Shown here one piece after another: positions 1 to 5,560 of a stretch of DNA of 9,156 nt; position 1 is the stretch's first letter; every line of letters begins with the position of its first letter. The position numbers and the translations under genes were made by a program. The stretch is from CATJXY01 sp964623925 (GTDB lineage: Bacteria; Bacillota_I; Bacilli_A; Erysipelotrichales; Erysipelotrichaceae), in contig CAZUVT010000085.1 of the NCBI GenBank assembly GCA_964623925.1, positions 1-9,156 of the forward strand, written 5' to 3'. The notes beneath the pieces are model-generated. The model was not told where the DNA came from. It worked only from the letters and a program-made list of their open reading frames with translations, and did not search any database.

Positions 1-563
1 TGATCTCATATCAAGGAAGGATCCTGGAAGGACAGATCTGTCTGATTGACGAAAAGATTCGATTGCCCAAAAGAGATGATTTTTGGATCAATCTAAGTCG
101 TGACTTGGATATCAATGTACTGACAGGAAGTTTGAGGGTTCCTTGGATTCCGATTGGAAAAGAAATCAATACCTATACTTTTCGTTATCTGGATTGCATG
201 GAAAATCAACTGATAGTTTCTGAAAGCAGAGAAAAGGTCGAAATGTTCTATGACATGATTAAGACATTGCTTGAAAAGGATATCAGTTTAAACACTGAAT
301 CAGTGATCGAAGGATCATGCGTAAAACTGATCTTAAGAAAGGAGCAGAAAGAAGCAAGATTTATATTTGCTTATCGGGATTTTCATAAGATCCCGTCCTC
401 AAAAAACGGGATCTGGCTCGGAAAGGGCTTTTTGAATCAAAGTGCATTGAAAAGTGATGAAATCAAAAAACAATTGATTGAGGATCAACAGGCCATTTGG
501 GTTAAAGACGGGAAAATGGAAATAATCTATCCGATCAGAAAAGGAGGTGAGAAAATTGGATGA
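1..563 (+). CDS. essC: C-terminal end of an EssC/YukB-like type VII secretion ATPase (5' truncated by window edge)
   Basis: The reading frame is open from base 3 to the TGA at 561-563 (186 residues) with no start clearly preferred, so this is the tail of a longer protein; a TTG at 63 has no good ribosome binding site. EssC is the membrane-anchored FtsK/SpoIIIE-type motor of Gram-positive WXG100 secretion. Several stretches fit its third (D3) ATPase module. GRILEGQI resembles the strand and loop ahead of each module. PWIPIGKE (residues 47-54) matches the usual 'IPIGLDE' lead-in to Walker A. NGIWLGKG (135-142) and the final 'WVKDGKMEIIYPI' match the module's closing part. The Walker A site is gone: residues 67-79 read ENQLIVSESREKV instead of a GxxxxGK(S/T) loop. 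Only about 65 residues separate this point from NGIWLG, so the Walker B part also seems deleted. The esaB gene directly downstream supports the assignment. An unrelated protein is possible, since similarity is by pattern only. Confidence 0.62.
   Translation, partial: ISYQGRILEGQICLIDEKIRLPKRDDFWINLSRDLDINVLTGSLRVPWIPIGKEINTYTFRYLDCMENQLIVSESREKVEMFYDMIKTLLEKDISLNTESVIEGSCVKLILRKEQKEARFIFAYRDFHKIPSSKNGIWLGKGFLNQSALKSDEIKKQLIEDQQAIWVKDGKMEIIYPIRKGGEKIG
541..550 (+). promoter_or_regulatory. Ribosome binding site that fixes the esaB start
   Basis: AAGGAGGTGA is a near-perfect complement to the 16S 3' end. It lies 8 nt before the TTG at 556, as measured from the end of GGAGG at 547. The in-frame GTG at 547 lies inside this site, so it cannot be the start. 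Confidence 0.75.
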
Positions 564-807
564 AATCGTAGTTATGGTCTATCTGCCGGCATGGGCAATT
601 CAGTATGAGTGCCGTATAAGCGAAGAAATGACTGTGTCAAAAATTGAAGATCTTCTAAAAGAGGTCATTCAGGATGATCTTGAATTTGATGATCGCGTGT
701 TGTTAAGCGGAACGCTGTTTGACAAAGAGGATGGTAAAATTTTGCAGCAAGAAAAAACTTTGCTTGAATGCGGATATCAGAATGGGGATGAACTGATGTT
801 CATCTAG
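556..807 (+). CDS. esaB: EsaB/YukD-family ubiquitin-like type VII secretion protein
   Basis: An 83-residue acidic protein whose length and pattern fit the YukD/EsaB family, a ubiquitin-fold cytoplasmic component encoded with the EssABC secretion machinery of Bacillota. Visible features are an N-terminal beta strand (EIVVMVYLP, residues 3-11), a helix around 27-40 (VSKIEDLLKEVI), and the diagnostic ending 'TLLECGYQNGDELMFI' (68-83). That ending parallels 'LSDCGITNGDRLEIL' of B. subtilis YukD, with its Cys-Gly and NGD turn. There is no C-terminal di-glycine, consistent with a non-conjugated role. The start is taken as TTG 556 because the AAGGAGGTGA site sits 8 nt upstream. It overlaps the stop of the upstream ATPase gene by 8 nt, so the two are probably translationally coupled. 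It is the last gene of the secretion locus; truB follows after 57 bp. Confidence 0.72.
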   Translation: MDEIVVMVYLPAWAIQYECRISEEMTVSKIEDLLKEVIQDDLEFDDRVLLSGTLFDKEDGKILQQEKTLLECGYQNGDELMFI

Positions 808-842
808 GTCATTCCTTGCTTTTGTTTTTATGAAAAGTTGTG

Positions 843-848
843 TATAAT
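843..848 (+). promoter_or_regulatory. Putative sigma-A -10 box for the truB-ribF-rsmF operon
   Basis: TATAAT is a perfect -10 hexamer in the short esaB-truB gap. The -35 is poor: TTGTTT at 822-827 leaves a 15 bp spacer, and TTGCTT at 816-821 leaves 21 bp. Initiation about 7 bp downstream would leave a leader of only about 10 nt before ATG 865, with the ribosome binding site AGGTG (854-858) at the very 5' end. The operon might also be read from upstream. Confidence 0.4.
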
Positions 849-864
849 AGAACAGGTGATGCAG

Positions 865-1707
865 ATGGATGGAATCTTATTAGTTCATAAAAAGGCCGGA
901 TGTACTTCTTTTGATGTGGTACAGCGATGCCGTAAAATATTGATGCAGAAAAGTGTCGGGCATACCGGAACTTTGGATCCGAATGCAACAGGTGTTTTGA
1001 TCGTTCTTTTGGGGAAAGCATGCAAATGTCTGCCATACTTGGCTCATGATCAAAAAGAATACATTGCAGAAATGAAACTGGGTGAAAAAACCGATACCGG
1101 TGATTGCTGGGGGAATGTTATCGAAACAAAACCGATTTTGGATCTCTCTAAAGAACAGGTCGAGAGCGTACTGAATAGTTTTTTAGGCAAACACAAGCAG
1201 ATTCCTCCGATGGTCTCGGCAATCAAGGTAAATGGAAAAAAGCTTTATGAATATGCAAGAGAAGGAAAAGTGGTTGAAAGAAAGGAAAGAGAAATCGAAA
1301 TCTTTGAAATCGAACTTCTTGAGTTCAAGGAAACGATTCGTTTTCGTTGTTTATGCAGTAGCGGAACTTATATTCGTTCACTGTGTGAAGAGATTGCCGA
1401 GAAATTGAATACTGTCGGCACGATGACGTCTTTGGTCCGTACGAAAGCGTGTGGATTTTCTTTGGATGAATGCATGGATCCGGATGAATTGTCTTTTGAA
1501 AATGTGAAACTTCATTCCGTGTCGGACATATTGAAAAAGCTTTATCCTTGTGTTGAGGCGGAAAACATCGCCGATATCAAAAACGGCAAACGGATCCGGA
1601 TAGACAGCGAAGAAGAACTTCTTTGCATTACCTATGAAAATGAAGCGATTGCGATGTATGAGCGGGTAGAAAAGGGCTTGTATAAGTCAAAAAGAGGATT
1701 GTGGTAG
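865..1707 (+). CDS. truB: tRNA pseudouridine-55 synthase TruB
   Basis: TruB isomerises uridine 55 in the T-loop of elongator tRNAs to pseudouridine. The 280-residue protein starts with the family's 'MDGILLVHKKAGCTSFDVV' opening. The catalytic motif GHTGTLDPNATG follows, with the nucleophile Asp38. Also present are the KEY motif (DQKEYIAEMKLG), the substrate-channel segment 'QIPPMVSAIKVNGKKLYEYAREG', and SGTYIRSL, which carries the conserved Arg. The last 50 or so residues form a short PUA-like tail ending 'GLYKSKRGLW'. ATG 865 is chosen because the homologous N terminus begins exactly there and AGGTG lies 6 nt upstream. The in-frame TTG at 838 and ATG at 859 would add residues the family lacks. 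ribF begins 1 bp after its stop; truB-ribF linkage is widespread in bacteria. Confidence 0.96.
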   Translation: MDGILLVHKKAGCTSFDVVQRCRKILMQKSVGHTGTLDPNATGVLIVLLGKACKCLPYLAHDQKEYIAEMKLGEKTDTGDCWGNVIETKPILDLSKEQVESVLNSFLGKHKQIPPMVSAIKVNGKKLYEYAREGKVVERKEREIEIFEIELLEFKETIRFRCLCSSGTYIRSLCEEIAEKLNTVGTMTSLVRTKACGFSLDECMDPDELSFENVKLHSVSDILKKLYPCVEAENIADIKNGKRIRIDSEEELLCITYENEAIAMYERVEKGLYKSKRGLW

Positions 1708-1708
1708 T

Positions 1709-2629
1709 ATGAAGAAGTGGAGAATATCGATGAATAATCAGGTGGTGTTGGATGTAAGAGTTGCGGCATGCATCGGATATTTTGACGGAATACATTTGGG
1801 ACATAAAGCTTTGATTGATAAAGCAGTTCAGATTGCCGAAGGCAAGCACATCGAAAGTGCTCTGATCACATTTGATCCGGATCCCTGGGTAACGGTTAAA
1901 GGGGCAAAATTCGTTCAGCATCTGAATACAATGGAAGAAAGGGAAGCCATTGCCGAGAAATACGGCATTCAAAATTGGATCGTCATGGATTTTACCAAAG
2001 AAATGAGCCAGCTTTCACCGCTTGAATTTGTCCATTGCCTGCGAAGATGCAATATTGACACTTTGGTATGCGGTTTTGATTATCATTACGGAGCATTTGG
2101 AAAGGGCAATACGACTACTTTGATCGAAGATTCAAAAGGATGCTTCGATGTGGCAGTTATCGATTCAGTGGATCACGGTGGTAAAAAAATCAGCACGACA
2201 AGAATTACTGCTTTGATTCAAGAAGGGAATATAGAAAAGGCAAATGAACTCTTGAATTACCATTACTCTATTAGCGGTATCGTGACAAAAGGCCGTCAAA
2301 GAGGAAATGAGATCGGTTTTCCGACCGCTAATCTGGAAGTTGAAAAAGAATATATCTTGCCAGAGTGCGGTGTGTATGGGGGAAAGGCGATCATCGAGGG
2401 AAAAAGTTATTCCTGTATGATCAACATCGGACATAATCCCACCTTTAACTACAAGGAAGAAATCAGCATCGAAGCACATCTGTTTGATTTTCACGGAGAA
2501 CTTTATCAGAAGAAGATGCGATTGGAATTCAACTTTAAAATAAGAGAGGAAAAGAAATTCAAGGGGATCGATGAATTAATCAGGCAATTGGAAGAAGATA
2601 AGAAAACAGTTCAAGGAGTCTTAAAATGA
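1709..2629 (+). CDS. ribF: Bifunctional riboflavin kinase / FAD synthetase RibF
   Basis: RibF phosphorylates riboflavin to FMN and adenylates FMN to FAD in the cytoplasm. The 306-residue length matches the family. The N-terminal nucleotidyltransferase half shows GYFDGIHLGH (residues 23-32, with the HxGH motif), GFDYHYGAFGKG (122-133) and ISTTR (161-165). The C-terminal flavokinase half shows GRQRGNEIGFPTANLE (195-210, with the PTAN metal/ATP motif), the GVYGG strand (221-225), MINIGHNPTFN (237-247) and the catalytic Glu255 in EAHLFDF. One variation is FDPDPW (residues 55-60), where many homologues have FDPHP. ATG 1709 puts the GYFDG motif at the usual distance from the N terminus, with AAGAGG upstream. 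An in-frame ATG at 1730 with TGGAGA 6 nt upstream is an alternative start. The gene overlaps rsmF by 4 bp (ATGA). Confidence 0.95.
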   Translation: MKKWRISMNNQVVLDVRVAACIGYFDGIHLGHKALIDKAVQIAEGKHIESALITFDPDPWVTVKGAKFVQHLNTMEEREAIAEKYGIQNWIVMDFTKEMSQLSPLEFVHCLRRCNIDTLVCGFDYHYGAFGKGNTTTLIEDSKGCFDVAVIDSVDHGGKKISTTRITALIQEGNIEKANELLNYHYSISGIVTKGRQRGNEIGFPTANLEVEKEYILPECGVYGGKAIIEGKSYSCMINIGHNPTFNYKEEISIEAHLFDFHGELYQKKMRLEFNFKIREEKKFKGIDELIRQLEEDKKTVQGVLK

Positions 2630-3945
2630 ATGAAGAATTTTTATCTAAGATGAAGTCTTATCTTAAAGATGAAGTAGAAGATTATTTGAAATCATTGGAT
2701 CTTCCTGCCTATAAAGGAATTCGTGTCAATCTGCTTAAAAGCAATGTGCAGGAAATAAAGCAAAGACTGGATCTGCCATTGACGGAAACACCGTTTTGTA
2801 AAGAAGGATTTTACATCCCGACTGATGAAAAGCTCGGGAAAACGATCGAACATCTTCAGGGGTTGTTTTATATTCAAGAGCCTTCTGCCACCTCCGCTGT
2901 TGAAATACTTGATGTCCAAGAAGGGGATTGGGTTCTGGATCTTTGTGCGGCGCCGGGTGGGAAAAGTACACAAATCGCTTCGAAGCTTAATAATACCGGA
3001 TTTCTTTTAAGCAACGATCCGATTTCATCAAGAGCATCCATCCTTGCGGCAAATATGGAGAGATGCGGCATAGGAAATGCAATGATCACCAACAGCCTTC
3101 TGGAAGAATTGTGTCCGAATATCCAGGGTTGGTTTGATAAAGTCTTGGTAGATGCGCCATGCAGCGGGGAAGGAATGTTCAAGAAGAATGATCAGGCGAT
3201 GAAGGACTGGAGCCAAAGTCATGTTGAGTCTTGTGCGAAAAGACAGCTCAAAATTTTAGAAAATGCTTATTTGACCTTGAAAAATGAAGGGATTCTGGTA
3301 TATTCCACATGTACTTACTCGATGGAAGAAAACGAAGGTGTCATCAGTGAATTTCTGGCGAAGCATCCGGATATGAAACAGATTTCTTGCGAGGCCGATT
3401 TTGGCAGGGAAGGATTTGATTATGGAGAGTGCAAAGGCGCTCTTGTCCGCAGGATCTTTCCGATGGATCGGGGAGAGGGCCATTTTATTGCCAAAATGAT
3501 GCGATTATCAAATCCATACTGTTCTAAAAAACGTGTCATGTCTTCTAAAACCGGAGCAGAAGTGAAAGCATTTTTAAAAGATCAACTGAATCTTGAGAAT
3601 TACGATCTTTTAGAAATCAACAATCGGGTTTATCTGAATGATCAGCCGTTTCTTTCATTGGAACATATCAAAGTGGTGAAAGAAGGCATTTTGGTAGGCG
3701 AAGTTGTCAAGAATCGCTTTGAGCCGAATCATCACTTTTATATGAGTTCTTATTTAGCTCCTTATCTCAAGAAAAAAGTTGAATTGAATCAGGAAGAATG
3801 TCTGGCTTATCTGAATGGTCAGGTCTTATATAAAGAATGCGATAAAGGCTATGTCGCTTTATTTTATCAGGGAAACGCTATCGGATTCGGCAAGAGCGAT
3901 GGTGTGATGATCAAAAACAAATTTCCGAAAGGATTACGGATTTAA
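2626..3945 (+). CDS. rsmF: RsmF-type (NOL1/NOP2/Sun family) rRNA cytosine-C5 methyltransferase
   Basis: A SAM-dependent RNA m5C methyltransferase of 439 residues. The N-terminal RNA-binding part carries GIRVN (31-35). The catalytic domain has motif I DLCAAPGGKSTQIA (105-118), motif IV DAPCSGEGMF (176-185, Cys179 for product release) and motif VI STCTYSMEENEGVI (227-240, Cys229 as the attacking nucleophile). About 140 residues follow the catalytic domain. They resemble the RsmF C-terminal extension plus a PUA-like domain ('VALFYQGNAIGFGKSDGVMIKNKFPKGLRI' region), which distinguishes it from RsmB, whose extra domain is N-terminal and NusB-like. The exact rRNA target cannot be read from the sequence. 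AAGGAG lies 7 nt before the ATG, which overlaps the ribF stop (ATGA). It is the last gene of the truB cluster; a hairpin begins 7 bp after its stop. Confidence 0.88.
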   Translation: MNEEFLSKMKSYLKDEVEDYLKSLDLPAYKGIRVNLLKSNVQEIKQRLDLPLTETPFCKEGFYIPTDEKLGKTIEHLQGLFYIQEPSATSAVEILDVQEGDWVLDLCAAPGGKSTQIASKLNNTGFLLSNDPISSRASILAANMERCGIGNAMITNSLLEELCPNIQGWFDKVLVDAPCSGEGMFKKNDQAMKDWSQSHVESCAKRQLKILENAYLTLKNEGILVYSTCTYSMEENEGVISEFLAKHPDMKQISCEADFGREGFDYGECKGALVRRIFPMDRGEGHFIAKMMRLSNPYCSKKRVMSSKTGAEVKAFLKDQLNLENYDLLEINNRVYLNDQPFLSLEHIKVVKEGILVGEVVKNRFEPNHHFYMSSYLAPYLKKKVELNQEECLAYLNGQVLYKECDKGYVALFYQGNAIGFGKSDGVMIKNKFPKGLRI

Positions 3946-3946
3946 G

Positions 3947-3975
3947 GAATAAAAAAAGTTCTTTCTACATACATT
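3947..3975 (+). promoter_or_regulatory. Sigma-E-like sporulation promoter candidate for spoIIIAH
   Basis: GAATAAA (3947-3953) lies 14 bp from CATACATT (3968-3975). This closely fits the B. subtilis sigma-E pattern (KMATATT-like -35 with a central ATA, and CATACAnT at -10). spoIIIAH belongs to the sigma-E regulon in B. subtilis. Initiation about 7 bp downstream, near 3982, would leave a roughly 20 nt leader containing the GGGAGG site. The match is from remembered consensus, and AT-rich DNA can produce such matches by chance. Confidence 0.45.
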
Positions 3976-4001
3976 TGTAATGCATGCGGGAGGAACTTTT
4001 T
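3953..4001 (+). promoter_or_regulatory. Long hairpin occluding the spoIIIAH ribosome binding site (possible rsmF terminator)
   Basis: The 5' arm 3953-3966 (AAAAAGTTCTTTCT) pairs with 3988-4001 (GGGAGGAACTTTTT). This gives 14 continuous pairs, three of them G-U, with a 21 nt loop. The 3' arm contains the whole GGGAGG ribosome binding site and abuts the ATG at 4002. The arm ends in five T, so it could act as a weak terminator for rsmF. In a transcript reading through from rsmF the site would be paired. Confidence 0.55.
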
Positions 4002-4478
4002 ATGAATAGACAGGCTTTTACTTTTTTAACTTTATTTTCGCTTGTTTTGATGCTTACTGTTTATTATGTCACGCTGCCTGTAGAAAATACATCGGATCTG
4101 GATCCAAATGCTTTAATCGCTTCGGCTGAAAATACAGGAGAAAGCTATCAAGCACTTTTGAAAGCAGTAACAGAAAAAAGGTCGATTTTAACAGATCAAT
4201 ATAATTCCATTCTTGCCAGTTCCGAATCATCTGAAACAGCTAAACATGAAGCTCTGATGAAACTGAATGAATTAGAGACCTTAAGAGTAAGTGAAACGGC
4301 TTTGGAATCCATGCTGGAAGAAAAGGGATATAAAGGCTGCTTTGTGGAGATCATGGAGGAAACGATTCACATTACCTGTCAGAAGCAATACAAAAACAAT
4401 CAGGATGCAGCTAAGATCATTGCTGAAGTACAAAAATCATCAGACCGGGATGTTTCCGTTGAAGTATCTTTTGAATAA
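4002..4478 (+). CDS. spoIIIAH: SpoIIIAH-like stage III sporulation protein
   Basis: SpoIIIAH is the mother-cell half of the SpoIIIAH-SpoIIQ channel linking mother cell and forespore during engulfment; its C-terminal domain is YscJ/FliF-like and forms rings. The 158-residue product begins MNRQAFTFLTLFSLVLML. This closely parallels the B. subtilis opening (MLKKQTVWLLTMLSLVVVL), including the following VYY. A single membrane segment spans about residues 6-23. A charged, likely coiled-coil linker runs from about 45 to 105. The ring-building domain is at 108-158 (beta strands FVEIMEETIHITC and DVSVEVSF around helix NQDAAKIIAEVQK). It is shorter than B. subtilis SpoIIIAH (218 residues), mainly in the linker. 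ATG 4002 is chosen because GGGAGG lies 8 nt upstream; ATG 3984 lies before that site. The other spoIIIA genes are not adjacent, so it stands alone here. Confidence 0.82.
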   Translation: MNRQAFTFLTLFSLVLMLTVYYVTLPVENTSDLDPNALIASAENTGESYQALLKAVTEKRSILTDQYNSILASSESSETAKHEALMKLNELETLRVSETALESMLEEKGYKGCFVEIMEETIHITCQKQYKNNQDAAKIIAEVQKSSDRDVSVEVSFE

Positions 4479-4485
4479 ATAATGT

Positions 4486-4514
4486 TTGTATTTCTTTGAC
4501 ACTTCGGCTATAAT
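4486..4514 (+). promoter_or_regulatory. Sigma-A promoter for the yqhY/Asp23 gene
   Basis: TTGTAT (4486-4491) and TATAAT (4509-4514) are separated by 17 bp. A start about 7 bp downstream gives a leader of about 13 nt, so the AAGGTG ribosome binding site (4523-4528) is close to the 5' end. A TTGACA at 4496-4501 is only 7 bp from the -10 and cannot pair with it. Confidence 0.6.
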
Positions 4515-4533
4515 GATACCAGAAGGTGATAAT

Positions 4534-4860
4534 ATGGCACAGGAATATATTCTTATTAACAATGACAAAGAAAACGGTATGATTACATTATCTAAGGGAG
4601 TCTTTGATTCGATCATGCAGATCTCGATCGAGGATGAAGAGAATGCTTTTCCGGCAGAAGGAAGCGGCTTGAGAAAGACTTCTAATTGCAAGATCATCAA
4701 TAATGAACTGATCGTACATGTTGATGTCAGATTAAAATACGGCGCAAATGTCAATGAGACATGTGAAAGCTTGCAGCAGCGTATCGATTCGGCCATCTAT
4801 CAGATGACCAATCTTCATTGCGGTCAGATCGATATCCATGTTGTTGGATTTGTTTTTTAA
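4534..4860 (+). CDS. yqhY: Asp23/Gls24 family envelope stress-type protein (YqhY-like)
   Basis: A 108-residue Asp23/Gls24-domain protein. The family pattern runs from 'MITLSKGVFDSIMQISIEDEE' (residues 16-36) through strand 'ELIVHVDVRLKYGANVNE' (58-75) and helix 'TCESLQQRIDSAIYQMTNL' (76-94) to the final strand 'QIDIHVVGF' (98-106). The exact biochemical role of the family is not settled; B. subtilis YqhY is encoded with accB-accC and has been linked to fatty-acid synthesis control. Position supports YqhY over other paralogues: it lies between spoIIIAH and nusB as in B. subtilis, though accB and accC are missing here. ATG 4534 is preceded by AGAAGGTGAT. It has its own promoter and ends at a strong terminator, so it is probably monocistronic. 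Confidence 0.8.
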   Translation: MAQEYILINNDKENGMITLSKGVFDSIMQISIEDEENAFPAEGSGLRKTSNCKIINNELIVHVDVRLKYGANVNETCESLQQRIDSAIYQMTNLHCGQIDIHVVGFVF

Positions 4861-4863
4861 AAG

Positions 4864-4893
4864 AAAAAAGCGGTTTTAACCGCTATTTTTTTT
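4864..4893. terminator. Bidirectional rho-independent terminator between yqhY and the DUF5662 gene
   Basis: AGCGGTT (4869-4875) and AACCGCT (4878-4884) form a perfect stem, with a TTTT/TTAA-type loop if the last pairs open. An A-run lies on the left (4864-4869) and eight T on the right (4886-4893), so it can end transcripts from both sides. The stop codon of the minus-strand gene (complement of 4876-4878) lies inside the hairpin, so its last codons form part of the terminator. Confidence 0.9.
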
Positions 4894-5445
4894 GTTTCTG
4901 CGAAATTCTTTGACATCCTTCTTTAAAACTCTGAATGCTTCCTCTTCACCGCGATCTTTGATCATTTCAAGGTATTTCATATAGACCTGGGCAGTGTCGG
5001 GATGCATCAGGGGACGATCCATTCCATTTACGAAATAATTATAGGCACTTGCCTGCGTATATTTCTCTTTTTGATAGATGCGGCATGCCGAGACCCGATC
5101 ACAGATCGATTCGGCAATATAGTTAAAGGCCATCGGATGGACAGTGATCTGACGGGTAACTTTATCGACATCAACCCAATATTCCCAATGGTGAGGATTT
5201 GCACCTTTGTGATGAAGCCATCCCATTGAATAGCCGTGTATTTCTTTCTCTTTATCAATCGGACTGCGATCTCCCAGATAGTATTTGACTCCAGCACAGA
5301 ATTCGATTGGCATATATTTCGAAAGATCATGTTTGATTCCTTGTTTATAAAGACCGATTTTGAAACAGTATTTTGTCACCAGAAGCTTATGCGAAGTAAT
5401 CGTTTTAAAGTGTCCCCATAATCGAAATAAAAAAGACTTTTTCAT
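4876..5445 (-). CDS. DUF5662 family protein, function unknown
   Basis: A 189-residue cytoplasmic protein with no signal peptide or membrane segment. The pattern matches DUF5662 of Bacillota: an N-terminal 'SHKLLVTKYCFKIGLYKQGIKHDLSKY' region (18-44), 'EFCAGVKYYLGDRSPIDKEK' (49-68), then GWLHHKGANPHHWEYW (75-90) and CDRVSACRIYQKEKY (115-129). The conserved His39-Asp40 pair, His78/His79, His85/His86 and Asp116 look like a metal-binding helical active site of HD-hydrolase type. That is inference, as no substrate is known. The C terminus is basic (FRRNKKNSG) and is encoded within the shared terminator. ATG 5445 (complement) has AGAAGG just upstream and its own extended -10 promoter. It is the only minus-strand gene and sits between yqhY and nusB, which are neighbours in B. 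subtilis, so it was probably inserted here. Confidence 0.82.
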   Translation of the reverse strand: MKKSFLFRLWGHFKTITSHKLLVTKYCFKIGLYKQGIKHDLSKYMPIEFCAGVKYYLGDRSPIDKEKEIHGYSMGWLHHKGANPHHWEYWVDVDKVTRQITVHPMAFNYIAESICDRVSACRIYQKEKYTQASAYNYFVNGMDRPLMHPDTAQVYMKYLEMIKDRGEEEAFRVLKKDVKEFRRNKKNSG

Positions 5446-5468
5446 AAATGACCTTCTTTCTGAAATAT

Positions 5469-5496
5469 ATTATAGCAAGAAATCATTAAAAATGAA
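5469..5496 (-). promoter_or_regulatory. Extended -10 promoter for the DUF5662 gene
   Basis: On the minus strand, TGCTATAAT (complement of 5469-5477) is a perfect -10 with the TGn extension. The -35 is weak (TTCATT, complement of 5491-5496, 16 bp spacer), and the extension may compensate. The predicted transcript has a leader of about 15-20 nt containing AGAAGGT. Confidence 0.6.
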
Positions 5497-5505
5497 TCTT
5501 AATTA

Positions 5506-5534
5506 TTTAAACAATTTCCGTTTCGTGATAAAAT
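5506..5534 (+). promoter_or_regulatory. Promoter for the nusB-xseA-xseB-ispA-dxs operon
   Basis: TTTAAA (5506-5511), a 17 bp spacer, then TGATAAAAT (5526-5534), an extended -10 with TAAAAT. The ribosome binding site GGAGGT (5547-5552) lies 8 nt before the nusB ATG. It is divergent from the DUF5662 promoter, about 30 bp apart at the -10 boxes, with the -35 regions close together in an AT-rich stretch. Confidence 0.55.
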
Positions 5535-5560
5535 GTTAGGTATGATGGAGGTAATTTACA

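Noticed and set aside
838..864. TTG 838 or ATG 859 as the truB start
   Set aside because: TTG 838 would put the -10 box inside the coding region, and both starts add residues ahead of the conserved MDGILLVHK opening.
2692..3483. Several minus-strand and alternate-frame open frames across rsmF
   Set aside because: They lie wholly inside a conserved methyltransferase gene with intact motifs, lack ribosome binding sites and show no recognisable domains.
3984..4001. ATG 3984 as the start of spoIIIAH
   Set aside because: It precedes the GGGAGG site at 3988-3993 and would place the ribosome binding site inside the coding region. The homologous N terminus begins at ATG 4002.
4496..4514. Consensus TTGACA at 4496 as the -35 for TATAAT at 4509
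   Set aside because: The spacer is only 7 bp. TTGTAT at 4486 gives the proper 17 bp spacing.
5002..5421. Plus-strand open frames opposite the DUF5662 gene
   Set aside because: They are shadows of the minus-strand gene, which has conserved family motifs, a promoter and a terminator.
5446..5560. Possible small RNA or riboswitch in the divergent 115 bp gap
   Set aside because: The gap is accounted for by two divergent promoters and two ribosome binding sites; I see no stable hairpin or known aptamer core.
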